A stretch of DNA of 64,000 bases, from positions 62,001 through 126,000 of the forward strand of contig NZ_SMOD01000019.1 of assembly GCF_004353905.1 (NCBI RefSeq). Direction: 5' to 3'. Position numbers and translations under genes: made by a program. The notes under the pieces were generated by a model that ran no database searches, was not told the DNA's origin, and saw only the letters and a program-made list of their open reading frames with translations. Shown here in pieces: positions 17,902-25,985 of the stretch; position 1 is the stretch's first letter; every line of letters starts with the position of its first letter. The stretch comes from Paraburkholderia guartelaensis. Lineage in GTDB: Bacteria; Pseudomonadota; Gammaproteobacteria; Burkholderiales; Burkholderiaceae.

Positions 17902-19605
17902 TCACTGCGGAATCATGCCGGTCAGCACATAAGCCTGAATCAGCGTGACGACGCCCACGACAGCCGCGAAGAACAAGCTATGACGCACGGTAAAGCGGAA
18001 CAGCGACGATTCCTTGCCGACGAGGCCGGTTGCCGCGCAGGCCACCGCGATCGACTGCGGCGAAATCATCTTGCCGCTCACGCCGCCCGAAGTGTTGGCC
18101 GCGACGAGCAGCGTGTCCGACACGTTGATCTGGTGCGCCGTGGTGTGCTGCAGCGAGCAGAACAGCGCGTTCGACGACGTATCGGAGCCCGTGAGGAACA
18201 CGCCGAGCCAGCCGAGGAACGGCGAGAAGAACGGGAAGGCGGCGCCGGTGCCCGCAAGCGCGAGGGCGAGCGTGGACGACATGCCCGAGTAGTTCGCGAC
18301 GAACGCGAAGGCGAGCACGAGACCGATGGACAGCACCGGGCGGCGCAGTTCGCCGAGCGTCTCGAAGAACGCGGCCACGGCGGCGCGCGGCTTCATGCGC
18401 AGCAGGATCGCGGAGAGGATCGCGGTGATCATGATCGCGGTGCCCACGGCGGAGAGCCAGTCGAGCTTGAAGACGGCTTCGTACGGCTTGGGCGACGCGA
18501 CGATCGGCGCCGTGCGCACCACGAGCTGGTCGAGACCCGGCACGTGCAGGCTCAGAATCGTGCCTGCGAGCGGCCCCTTCGCTGCGAAGAGCGCCTTGAA
18601 CGGCTTGACACTCCACACGGTCACGATGACCGTGAGCAGAATGAACGGCGACCATGCTCGTACGGTTTGCGCGATGGTGTACGGCGAAGCCTTGCGGCTC
18701 GAAGCCGCCGCACGCGAACCGCCGCCGCCGAAGCCGCCCAGCGCAGCGGCACCGCCGCTCACCTTCACGCTCGTGCCTTGCGTTGCCCGGCGCGGCTGCC
18801 ACACGTTGAGGAACGCGGCGAGCGCGACGAGGCTCACGAGCGCCGAGGTGATGTCCGGCAACTCGGGCCCGATGTGGTTCGACGTGAAGTACTGCGTCAC
18901 GGCGAAGCTGCCGCCGGCGACGAGCGCGGCGGGCCACGTTTCCTTCACGCCGCGCTTGCCGTCCATGATGAAGACGAGCCAGAACGGCACGAAGAGCGAG
19001 AGCAGCGGCAACTGGCGGCCCGCCATCGCGCCGATCAGGAACGGATCGATGCCCGTCACCTGGCCCGCAACGATGATGGGAATCCCCATCGCGCCGAACG
19101 CAACCGGAGCGGTATTGGCGATGAGGCAGAGGCCCGCGGCGTAGAGCGGCTCGAAACCGAGGCCGACGAGCAGCGCCGAGGTGATCGCCACCGGCGCGCC
19201 GAAGCCGGCCGCGCCTTCGAGGAACGCGCCGAACGAGAAGCCGATCAGCAGCAGCTGCAGGCGCTGGTCATCGGTGATCGAGAGCACTGAGGCGCGGATG
19301 ATCTCGAACTGTCCCGTCTTCACGACGATCTTGTAGAGGAACACCGCGGTGACGATGATCCACGCGATCGGCCAGATGCCGTAGGCAAAGCCGAAGCCCG
19401 CGGAAACGAGCGCCTGGCGCACGGGCATGCCGTATTCGAAGATCGCCACGGCGAGCGCGAGCAGCAGGGTGATCGCCGCGGCGACATGGCCTTTCATGCG
19501 CAGGCCAGCGAGCGCGACGAAGAAGAACAGAATGGGAATCGCGGCCACGAGCGCGGATAGCCACAGACTGCCGAGCGGTGTGTAGATCTGGTACCAGGGT
19601 TGCAC
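17902..19605 (-). CDS. lldP: L-lactate permease
   Basis: A 567-aa lactate:H+ symporter of the LctP family with about 13 helices. Family motifs include GFSFGAFLEGAAGFGAPVAI near residue 125, IANTAPVAFGAMGIPI, and LTGSDTSSNALFCSLQ near residue 470. A polar, Gly-rich insert (GGAAALGGFGGGGSR) sits in the central cytoplasmic loop. It lies 91 bp downstream of lutB on the same strand, so it imports the lactate that the Lut enzymes oxidise. The gap contains an 8-bp inverted repeat (CGTCAGGC with its complement) that could fold as an intercistronic hairpin. Confidence 0.95.
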   Translation of the reverse strand: MQPWYQIYTPLGSLWLSALVAAIPILFFFVALAGLRMKGHVAAAITLLLALAVAIFEYGMPVRQALVSAGFGFAYGIWPIAWIIVTAVFLYKIVVKTGQFEIIRASVLSITDDQRLQLLLIGFSFGAFLEGAAGFGAPVAITSALLVGLGFEPLYAAGLCLIANTAPVAFGAMGIPIIVAGQVTGIDPFLIGAMAGRQLPLLSLFVPFWLVFIMDGKRGVKETWPAALVAGGSFAVTQYFTSNHIGPELPDITSALVSLVALAAFLNVWQPRRATQGTSVKVSGGAAALGGFGGGGSRAAASSRKASPYTIAQTVRAWSPFILLTVIVTVWSVKPFKALFAAKGPLAGTILSLHVPGLDQLVVRTAPIVASPKPYEAVFKLDWLSAVGTAIMITAILSAILLRMKPRAAVAAFFETLGELRRPVLSIGLVLAFAFVANYSGMSSTLALALAGTGAAFPFFSPFLGWLGVFLTGSDTSSNALFCSLQHTTAHQINVSDTLLVAANTSGGVSGKMISPQSIAVACAATGLVGKESSLFRFTVRHSLFFAAVVGVVTLIQAYVLTGMIPQ

Positions 19606-19696
19606 TACGGTCTCCTCCGATGATGCGGGTAGAAAATTTATGTGAGGCCGTCAGGCTTGCTTTGAGAGTTATTTCGCAGGCCTGACGACATGAACG

Positions 19697-21163
19697 CTAT
19701 TGCGGCTGGTCGCGCTCGCGCAGCAGGTCGTGCAGGCTGCGCGGCGCGGGCTTGAGCGGCGTGCGGTGCTGCGTCCAGCCCATTTGCTGCGAGGGCGCGA
19801 GACCGCGCAGACGCGTCACGGCCCAGCGCAGCGCACGATAGGCGCGCGGATGCGCGAACGCACCGCTCCAGAAGCGCCAGATGAACTGCTCGCTCCTGCT
19901 GTGATTCGCGCCCTGGCCGCGCAACGGATGCGCGACGCTTTCGTCGGGGTCGCGGTTCGCCTCGGTGCGAAGGCGCACGAGCAGCTGCGGAATCGGAATG
20001 CGCACTGGGCAGACTTCGCCGCATGCGCCGCACAGGCTCGAAGCGGTGGGCAGCTCCGCTGTCGCGTCGAGCCCGAGCAGATGCGGCGAAATGATCTTGC
20101 CGATCGGCCCCGGATATGTCGTGCCGTACGCATGCCCGCCGATGCGCGTGTACACCGGGCAGTGGTTCATGCACGCGCCGCAGCGGATGCATTGCAGCGT
20201 GGCGCGCAATTGCTCGTCGGCGTAGGCCTGGCTGCGGCCGTTGTCGAGCAGGACGAGATGCACCTCGCGCGGGCCGTCTTTCTCGCCTTCGCGGCGCGGG
20301 CTGCTAATCAGGTTGAAATACGTCGTGATGGGCTGGCCCGTGGCCGAACGCGTGAGCAGGCTCGAAAGCGGCACGATGTGCTCGAGCTTTGCCACCACCT
20401 TTTCCATCCCCATGATCGCGATATGCACGTCGGGCACTGTGGTGGAAAGGCGGCCGTTGCCTTCGTTTTCCACGAGCCAGAGCGTGCCCGTGTCGGCGGC
20501 GGCGAAGTTCACGCCGGAGAGGCCGATCTGCGCATCCACGAAGGCGCGGCGCAGCGCGCGGCGCCCCGTTTGAATGAGCGTGTCCACGTCCTCGGTAAAG
20601 GGCGTATCGGGAATGTGCTCTTCGAACAGGTGCCCGATGTCGCCCTTCGTCTTGTGGATGGCGGGCATCACGATGTGCGAGGGCTTCTCGCCCGCGAGCT
20701 GCACGATGTACTCGCCCATGTCCGACTCGATGCAGTCGACGCCGCGCTCGGCGAGGTAATGGTTGAGCTCGATTTCCTCGCTCGCCATCGACTTGCCCTT
20801 GATCACGCGCGTGGCCGCGTGACGCTGCGCGATGGCATGGACGATGCGGTTCGCGTCATCGGCGGTCTCGGCCCAATGCACCTGAACACCGTTCGCGCGC
20901 AGCTTCGTTTCCAGTTGCTCGAGTAGTTCAGGCAGGCGCGCGAGCGCATGCTGGCGCACCGCTTCGCCGAGATCGCGCAGGGCTTCGAGTTCGTCTGCTT
21001 CGGGGAACTGCGCGGCGCGCTTGCCTTGCAGGAAATCCATCGCGCCGCGAAAGCTCTTGCGCAACTGCGGATCGTCGAGCGCCGTGCGTGCGCGCTGGCG
21101 GAATTCCGCAGTCGGGACGAAATGGAGCGTGTTTTCCTGAGATGTCTGCGTGGTCGTGCTCAT
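19697..21163 (-). CDS. lutB: L-lactate utilisation iron-sulfur protein LutB
   Basis: A 488-aa protein with an N-terminal LUD domain and a C-terminal ferredoxin-like part with two 4Fe-4S clusters: CIRCGACMNHCP, then CGACGEVCP. It is the electron-transfer subunit of the LutABC L-lactate dehydrogenase, which passes electrons from lactate towards the quinone pool. The ATG at 21163 overlaps the lutC stop by 4 bp. The gene order here is A-C-B rather than the A-B-C of Bacillus. Confidence 0.95.
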   Translation of the reverse strand: MSTTTQTSQENTLHFVPTAEFRQRARTALDDPQLRKSFRGAMDFLQGKRAAQFPEADELEALRDLGEAVRQHALARLPELLEQLETKLRANGVQVHWAETADDANRIVHAIAQRHAATRVIKGKSMASEEIELNHYLAERGVDCIESDMGEYIVQLAGEKPSHIVMPAIHKTKGDIGHLFEEHIPDTPFTEDVDTLIQTGRRALRRAFVDAQIGLSGVNFAAADTGTLWLVENEGNGRLSTTVPDVHIAIMGMEKVVAKLEHIVPLSSLLTRSATGQPITTYFNLISSPRREGEKDGPREVHLVLLDNGRSQAYADEQLRATLQCIRCGACMNHCPVYTRIGGHAYGTTYPGPIGKIISPHLLGLDATAELPTASSLCGACGEVCPVRIPIPQLLVRLRTEANRDPDESVAHPLRGQGANHSRSEQFIWRFWSGAFAHPRAYRALRWAVTRLRGLAPSQQMGWTQHRTPLKPAPRSLHDLLRERDQPQ

Positions 21164-21894
21164 TCGGCGGCTCCGTGCTGCGCACGCGTTTCGCTATCGT
21201 CATCAGTCACGACGACGACCCACAGGGCGCGGGGACCATGGGCGCCGTACGCGGTGGTCTGCTGGATATCCGAGGTCTTCGAAGGCCCGGAGATCATCAC
21301 GAGATTGGTGGGCATGCCGTCACGCCAGCGCTCCGCCGCCACGGCGGCATGCAGATCGGCGTGCAGCGTGCACGCGTGGATCAGCGCGACGTGCAGCGGC
21401 GGCACGAGCGAGACCGTGCGCGGCGCGTTCGCGTCGGGGGCGACCACGAGCGTGCCCGTCGCCGCGAGACCCGAGCGCGCGACCGTGAAGCCCGCGTCGA
21501 TGGTGTCGAACAGTTCTGCCTTCCACTGCTCGATCGGCTGCGCGTAACTGCGCGCCTGCACGACGGAAGGCAGTGCCGCTTCGAGCGCCTGGCCTTCGGC
21601 GCAGGCGGTGTCGAGCAGCAGGTTGCGCACGCCCGCCGCCGCGAGGCGTTCAGCGAGATCGACGGCCCACGTTGCGGCGCTCGCGCAGATCACTTCCGCG
21701 TGCGCGGCCTCGAGCATGCGCTGGAACTGCGCGATGCGTTCGTTCAGCGCCAGCGGGGCGAGCGCCCGGCGCTCGGTGAAATGCGCGTCGATGCGCGCGT
21801 CGAGCGCTTCGAGGGTCGTGGAGGGCGCTGCGGGTGCATGGCCGCGCAGGCGTTGCAGCATGCGCGCACGCGCGCTCATCGTATCGACGTTCAT
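21160..21894 (-). CDS. lutC: L-lactate utilisation protein LutC
   Basis: A 244-aa LUD-domain protein (YkgG type). The C-terminal half holds DTIDAGFTVARSGLAATGTL, LVPPLHVALIHA and MISGPSKTSDIQQTTAYGAHGP, the typical LutC core. It starts at the ATG at 21894, which overlaps the lutA stop by 4 bp. It is required together with LutA and LutB for lactate oxidation in organisms where the system has been studied. Confidence 0.93.
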   Translation of the reverse strand: MNVDTMSARARMLQRLRGHAPAAPSTTLEALDARIDAHFTERRALAPLALNERIAQFQRMLEAAHAEVICASAATWAVDLAERLAAAGVRNLLLDTACAEGQALEAALPSVVQARSYAQPIEQWKAELFDTIDAGFTVARSGLAATGTLVVAPDANAPRTVSLVPPLHVALIHACTLHADLHAAVAAERWRDGMPTNLVMISGPSKTSDIQQTTAYGAHGPRALWVVVVTDDDSETRAQHGAAE

Positions 21895-22682
21895 GCGGCC
21901 TCCCCGCCGGTGCGGCGCCAGAGGAACGAGGCGAGGTGCTCCACGGCGAGCGGCGCGCCCTTGTGCGCCGCCGCGTGGCCGATGTTGAGCAGGCATCCGC
22001 AGTCGGCGGAAACCAGGCGCTCGCAGCCCGTGGCGCAGGCGGAGGCGATCTTGTCGGCGACCATCGCGCCGGAGATGTCCGGGTGCTTGAGCGAGAACGT
22101 GCCGCCGAAGCCGCAGCATTCCGATTCGCGTTCGTGCTCGATGCGTGTGACGCCAGGCAGCGCATCGACGACTTCGACGCCGTGCACACGCGTGCCCATC
22201 TCGCGCCGCGCGCCGCATGAGGTGTGCAGCACGACGCGTTCTTCGGGCTGCCGGACGGAACCCTTCGCGCCATACGCGTCGAAGTCGACGTTCAGCACGC
22301 GCACGAGGAATTCCGTGAGTTCGTACACGCGCTCCGAGAGTCCCTCGGCGCGCGCGGCGTTGGCGGCGTCGTCATCGAACAGTGCGGGCCAGTGGTGGCG
22401 CATCATGCCCGCGCACGAACCCGAAGGCACGATCACGGGCCATGGCTTTTCGAAGAGTCCGAGTTGCGCGAGCGCGACCTCGCGCGCCTGGCGCGGGTTG
22501 CCGCTGCTGTACGCAGGCTGGCCGCAGCAGCTCTGGCTGCGCGGGAAATGGACCGTGAGGCCTTCGCGTTCGAGCAGCTTCACCGTGTCGAGGCCGGCTT
22601 GCGGCACGAACAGGTCGACGAGGCAGGTGGCGAACAGATAGACGTCGGTGGGGCGCTCGGTGGGGTATTGCCGTGGCTTCAT
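21891..22682 (-). CDS. lutA: L-lactate utilisation protein LutA (CCG-domain)
   Basis: A 263-aa protein with two cysteine-rich CCG domains: SQSCCGQPAYSSGNPRQARE with VIVPSGSCAGMM, then SECCGFGGTFSLKHPDIS. It begins MKPRQYPTERPTDVYLFATC. CCG proteins bind unusual iron-sulfur centres and form the catalytic LutA-type subunit. It is the first gene of the minus-strand operon, with the promoter region shared with the divergent regulator lldR. Confidence 0.95.
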   Translation of the reverse strand: MKPRQYPTERPTDVYLFATCLVDLFVPQAGLDTVKLLEREGLTVHFPRSQSCCGQPAYSSGNPRQAREVALAQLGLFEKPWPVIVPSGSCAGMMRHHWPALFDDDAANAARAEGLSERVYELTEFLVRVLNVDFDAYGAKGSVRQPEERVVLHTSCGARREMGTRVHGVEVVDALPGVTRIEHERESECCGFGGTFSLKHPDISGAMVADKIASACATGCERLVSADCGCLLNIGHAAAHKGAPLAVEHLASFLWRRTGGEAA

Positions 22683-22797
22683 GTCTCGCTCGGTGTCTTT
22701 GCGCGCTTTCGTGCTCCTTCCCAGGGCCCTGGGTCGGGCAGCTTGAGGACGAGCGCTGGTTTGGGCGCATAATTCCCGCTTCGGGCGCGTGGTTCAA

Positions 22798-22813
22798 ACT
22801 GGTTGGACCACTT
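22798..22813. promoter_or_regulatory. LldR-type operator O1 (TGGT-N3-ACCA)
   Basis: The 16-mer ACTGGTTGGACCACTT contains the inverted repeat TGGT-TGG-ACCA, the core recognised by FadR-subfamily GntR regulators such as LldR and PdhR. It lies between the divergent lutA (start 22682) and lldR (start 22840) genes, 27 bp before lldR. Confidence 0.7.
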
Positions 22814-22839
22814 GCCGCAAGCTAGAACGAGACTCGGGT

Positions 22840-23718
22840 ATGACAATGAGGGACAGGGCAGGCTCGCGTGGGCGCGTGGAGACTGTGATGCGCCAGATGG
22901 AGACGTCGCTGCTCGACGGCACCTGGCGCGCGGGAGCGAAGCTGCCTTCCGAGCGGGTGCTCGCGCTGGAATACGACGTCGCGCGCAACACGGTGCGCGA
23001 GGCGATCCAGCGCCTGGCTGCGCGCGGCCTCGTGCAGAGCCGGCCGGGCGCGGGCGTATTCGTCACCGACCAGTTGCGCACGGGCTTTGCGTCGCCCTGG
23101 GGGCAACTCGTGGCCGATCATCCGGCCTTGCGCGAAGACATCCTCGAGTTTCGCCGCGTGCTGGAAGGCGCGACTGCGTATTTTGCGGCGCTGCGTGCGA
23201 GCGACGACGATCTCGAGCGCATTCGCGCGCTCATGCAGGAACTGGAGCGCACGCGCGAAGTGGACGACAAGGCCGCCGAAGCCGACACCGACGCGAAGCT
23301 GCACGAAGTGATCGCGCAGGCCTCGCACAACGCGATGTTCCTGCATCTGCACACGAGCGTGCTGGGCGTGCTGCGCGAACACATCACGATCAACGGCACG
23401 GGGCTGCGCGTGCAGAACGAAGACGCGCCGGACCAGTTGCTGCTGCAGCACCGCACGCTGTGCGACGCGATCGTCGCGCGGCGTCCCGAGGAGGCGCGTA
23501 CGGCGATGCAGACGCACATCGACTTCGTACGCACGCGGGTGGGAGACGAGATCGGCTGGCCGGAAAGTGGTCCAACCAGTGACGATGCGCCTCGTGCCAC
23601 GGCAGTACCCGCTCAGGCGGGTAAGCCGGCGCGCAAAACCGCGCGCAAGACGTCGGGCGGCGCAAAGGAAAAGCCAGCAGCCCGCGCCGGGCGCGCGAAC
23701 GCTGCTAAAGTTGGCTGA
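22840..23718 (+). CDS. lldR: FadR-subfamily GntR regulator of lactate genes
   Basis: A 292-aa regulator. The N-terminal winged HTH reads KLPSERVLALEYDVARNTVREAIQRLAARGLVQSRPGAGVFV. The all-helical FCD effector domain (residues 85-235) carries the metal/ligand-binding histidine region (DTDAKLHEVIAQASHN). A lysine- and alanine-rich tail of about 50 residues (KPARKTARKTSGGAK...) is added at the C-terminus and looks disordered. It is divergent to lutACB-lldP. The ATG at 22840 is preferred; a GTG at 22789 would put the operator inside the gene. L-lactate as inducer is inferred from context. Confidence 0.9.
   Translation: MTMRDRAGSRGRVETVMRQMETSLLDGTWRAGAKLPSERVLALEYDVARNTVREAIQRLAARGLVQSRPGAGVFVTDQLRTGFASPWGQLVADHPALREDILEFRRVLEGATAYFAALRASDDDLERIRALMQELERTREVDDKAAEADTDAKLHEVIAQASHNAMFLHLHTSVLGVLREHITINGTGLRVQNEDAPDQLLLQHRTLCDAIVARRPEEARTAMQTHIDFVRTRVGDEIGWPESGPTSDDAPRATAVPAQAGKPARKTARKTSGGAKEKPAARAGRANAAKVG
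23565..23580. promoter_or_regulatory. Second LldR-type operator inside the 3' end of lldR
   Basis: AAGTGGTCCAACCAGT is the exact 16-bp reverse complement of the operator at 22798-22813, again with a TGGT-N3-ACCA core. It lies within the codons that join the effector domain to the basic tail of LldR, about 767 bp from the first site. Confidence 0.5.
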
Positions 23719-23785
23719 TCGGGCCGACGGGCATCATTCCGGGCCGCACGCAGTAGCTGGCCGCATGAGCGGGAGGAGCAGATAA

Positions 23786-24166
23786 ATGAACGAGCGCGCC
23801 TCGCAAATCGTAGCGTTGAGCGCCGTGACGCTGACCGTCAGCGACATCGCGCGGTCGGTGCCTTTTTACGAGGCGCTCGGCTTCGTGCAGAGAGCCGGGC
23901 CGGCGGTGCCGGGCTTTGCGTCGTTCGAACTGGGCGGCGCGGCCGGCGTCTGCTATCTGAACCTGCTCGAGGGGCCGCACGGCGCGGTGAACGGCTGGGG
24001 CCGCGTGATCCTCTACGTCGCCGACGTGGACGCCTTCTACGCCGACGCACTGGCGGCCGGCGCCAAGCCCGAGTTCGCGCCGCGCGACGCGCCGTGGGGC
24101 GAGCGTTACTTCCATCTTGTCGATCCGGACGGCCACGAACTGAGCTTCGCCAAGCCGCTCACTTGA
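23786..24166 (+). CDS. VOC-family (glyoxalase/dioxygenase-like) protein
   Basis: A 126-aa single-domain vicinal-oxygen-chelate protein. It has the paired beta-alpha-beta-beta-beta modules: VTLTVSDIARSVPFYEALGF, then VILYVADVDAFYADALAAG, and ends ERYFHLVDPDGHELSFAKPL, with the conserved DPDGHELSF strand. Metal ligands are only partly evident (a Glu in the last strand, no N-terminal His), so the reaction is unknown. The ATG at 23786 follows GGAGGAGCAGATAA. Confidence 0.85.
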   Translation: MNERASQIVALSAVTLTVSDIARSVPFYEALGFVQRAGPAVPGFASFELGGAAGVCYLNLLEGPHGAVNGWGRVILYVADVDAFYADALAAGAKPEFAPRDAPWGERYFHLVDPDGHELSFAKPLT

Positions 24167-24255
24167 GCCGCCGCAATGCATTTGAAATATTCGTGACACT
24201 CGCTGCGCCGATAGTGGCGCGAGTTGACAGCATATCGACCAAGGAGAGAGTCGCC

Positions 24256-25206
24256 ATGAACGAATTAGACCGCACGATGGACGCCGGACAACGGGATGCG
24301 CAGCAGCAGGAAGCCGAACTGCATCGCCGCCGGCGTCTGGATGAAGAACTCATCGACGCCTACGACGAAGAGCTCGAAATGGAGGTCGACGACCGGCTGC
24401 AGGAAAGCGGTCTGCAGATCAGCGACGAGGCGCGTGCGCTGCGCCGTGTCTATTTCCGCGAGCTGATCCGTCTGCAGGGCGAACTCGTGAAGATGCAGGA
24501 CTGGATCGTGAGCACGGGGCACCGGCTCGTCGTGATCTTCGAGGGACGCGACGCGGCGGGCAAGGGCGGTGTCATCAAGCGCATCACACAGCGTCTGAAC
24601 CCGCGCATGTGCCGCGTCGCCGCGCTGCCCGCGCCGAACAACCGCGAGCGCACACAATGGTATTTCCAGCGCTACGTGCAGCATCTGCCGGCGGGCGGCG
24701 AGATGGTGCTGTTCGATCGCAGCTGGTACAACCGCGCGGGCGTGGAGCGCGTGATGAACTTCTGCACCGACGACGAATATGAAGAGTTCTTCCGCTCGGT
24801 GCCCGAGTTTGAAAAGATGCTCGTGAGGAGCGGCATCCAGATCGTCAAGTACTGGTTCTCGATCACCGACGACGAGCAGGAAGTGCGCTTCCAGAGCCGC
24901 ATCGACGATCCGCTCAAGCAGTGGAAGCTCTCGCCGATGGACCTCGAAAGCCGCCGCCGCTGGGAGGCCTACACGCACGTGAAGGAAGTGATGCTGCAGC
25001 GCTCGCACATTACCGAGGCGCCGTGGTGGGTCGTGCAGGGCGTGGACAAGAAGCGCGCGCGCCTGAACTGCATTAACCATTTGCTGAGCCAGGTGCCGTA
25101 TCACGAGATCGAGCACCCGCACGTCACGCTGCCGGCGCGCGTGCATCATCCGGATTACATTCGCCAGCCGGTGCCGCAGGACATGTTCATTCCGGATATT
25201 TATTGA
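24256..25206 (+). CDS. ppk2: Polyphosphate kinase 2 family protein
   Basis: A 316-aa PPK2. It has a Walker A motif GRDAAGKGGVIKRI, the segment ERTQWYFQRYVQHLPAGGEM, and the Walker B/lid motif LFDRSWYNRAGVERVM, followed by WYNRAG-type C-terminal basic segments. PPK2 enzymes transfer phosphate between polyphosphate and nucleoside di- or monophosphates. The highly charged N-terminal 60 residues and the single PPK2 domain fit the class that phosphorylates nucleoside diphosphates, though the class is not certain. The ATG at 24256 has AAGGAGAGAG upstream. A PiT phosphate transporter lies about 0.8 kb downstream. Confidence 0.92.
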   Translation: MNELDRTMDAGQRDAQQQEAELHRRRRLDEELIDAYDEELEMEVDDRLQESGLQISDEARALRRVYFRELIRLQGELVKMQDWIVSTGHRLVVIFEGRDAAGKGGVIKRITQRLNPRMCRVAALPAPNNRERTQWYFQRYVQHLPAGGEMVLFDRSWYNRAGVERVMNFCTDDEYEEFFRSVPEFEKMLVRSGIQIVKYWFSITDDEQEVRFQSRIDDPLKQWKLSPMDLESRRRWEAYTHVKEVMLQRSHITEAPWWVVQGVDKKRARLNCINHLLSQVPYHEIEHPHVTLPARVHHPDYIRQPVPQDMFIPDIY

Positions 25207-25279
25207 GGGGTTGCCCGCCTTTGATCTGATTTTGATCTGATCGAAGGCAAAAGCGGCGAATTTGGGATGCCCATGGCGT

Positions 25280-25302
25280 AGTAACATATTTGTTACTATA
25301 AT
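25280..25302 (+). promoter_or_regulatory. Operator/promoter of the toxin-antitoxin module
   Basis: A perfect inverted repeat, AGTAACA-TATT-TGTTACT, at 25280-25297 is followed immediately by a consensus -10 hexamer TATAAT at 25297-25302 that overlaps the first toxin start codon. The layout fits autorepression by the antitoxin; the -35 is poor. Confidence 0.5.
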
Positions 25303-25639
25303 GGCCATGGGATACCGGATCGACTTCTACAGTGAACGCGTCGAACGCAGCGTCTACGCGTTGCCGAAAATGCTCGCGGTGCGCTTTGTGGCGCTTGCCG
25401 AGCGCATGGAACAACACGGTCCGAACCTTGGAGAGCCGCACACCAAAGCGATGGGTGACGGCTTGTTCGAACTTCGGCTCAAAGGGGCGGAAGGTATTGC
25501 AAGGGTGTTCTACTGCGCAATTGTGGATCGTCGTGTCGTGATGCTTCACTGCTTTGTGAAGAAGACGCAGCAGACCCCGCACAAAGAACTGGAAATTGCG
25601 CGTAAGCGGCACCAGGAGGTAAAGAGTGGGAACCTTTAG
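25301..25639 (+). CDS. Type II toxin, RelE/HigB-like (Gp49/DUF891 family)
   Basis: A 112-aa basic protein with RLKGAEGIARVFYCAIVDRRVVMLHCFVKKTQQTP, the core strands and basic active-site region of RelE/HigB-type ribosome-dependent mRNA interferases. The toxin comes first and the antitoxin second, as in higBA modules. The start is the ATG at 25301 or, six bases later, 25307; both overlap or follow the -10 box, so the true start may be the second one or the transcript may be nearly leaderless. Lower GC than its neighbours hints at transfer. Confidence 0.85.
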   Translation: MAMGYRIDFYSERVERSVYALPKMLAVRFVALAERMEQHGPNLGEPHTKAMGDGLFELRLKGAEGIARVFYCAIVDRRVVMLHCFVKKTQQTPHKELEIARKRHQEVKSGNL

Positions 25640-25913
25640 GGAATTGCGCGAGCGAGTCCTCGCTGATCCCGAGGCGCGGGCGGAATACGACCGGTTGAAT
25701 CGGGAGGAATTTGCGCTGCTCGACCAGATGCTGGCAGCCCGCCATCAAGCAGGACTAAGCCAGGCGCAGGTCGCCGAGCGCATGGGCACGAAAGCGCCGG
25801 CGGTTACGCGGCTCGAGCGCGCGCTTGCATCAGGCGAGCACTCGCCTTCTATCGACACATTGCGCAAGTACGCGCAGGCGTGCGGCAAGACACTAAAAAT
25901 CTCGATCGTCTGA
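25626..25913 (+). CDS. HigA-type antitoxin, XRE-family HTH
   Basis: A 95-aa protein. The C-terminal half is a Cro/C1 helix-turn-helix (ARHQAGLSQAQVAERMGTKAPAVTRLE), and the N-terminal part (LRERVLADPEARAEYDRLNREEFALL) is the toxin-binding helix typical of HigA-like partners of Gp49 toxins. The GTG start at 25626 has a strong AGGAGG site 7 bp upstream and overlaps the toxin by 14 bp. It should neutralise the toxin and repress the palindrome at 25280. Confidence 0.88.
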   Translation: MGTFRELRERVLADPEARAEYDRLNREEFALLDQMLAARHQAGLSQAQVAERMGTKAPAVTRLERALASGEHSPSIDTLRKYAQACGKTLKISIV

Positions 25914-25930
25914 ACGCAGTCGCACAATGC

Positions 25931-25971
25931 AAAAAAAGCCGCGCTCCCCTTACAGGAAGCGCGGCTTTTTT
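25931..25971. terminator. Bidirectional terminator between antitoxin and PiT genes
   Basis: An A7 run, the stem GCCGCGCT with its complement AGCGCGGC, and a T6 run form a symmetrical intrinsic terminator that works for both converging genes. Confidence 0.9.
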
Positions 25972-25985
25972 CTGGCCGTTCGAGT

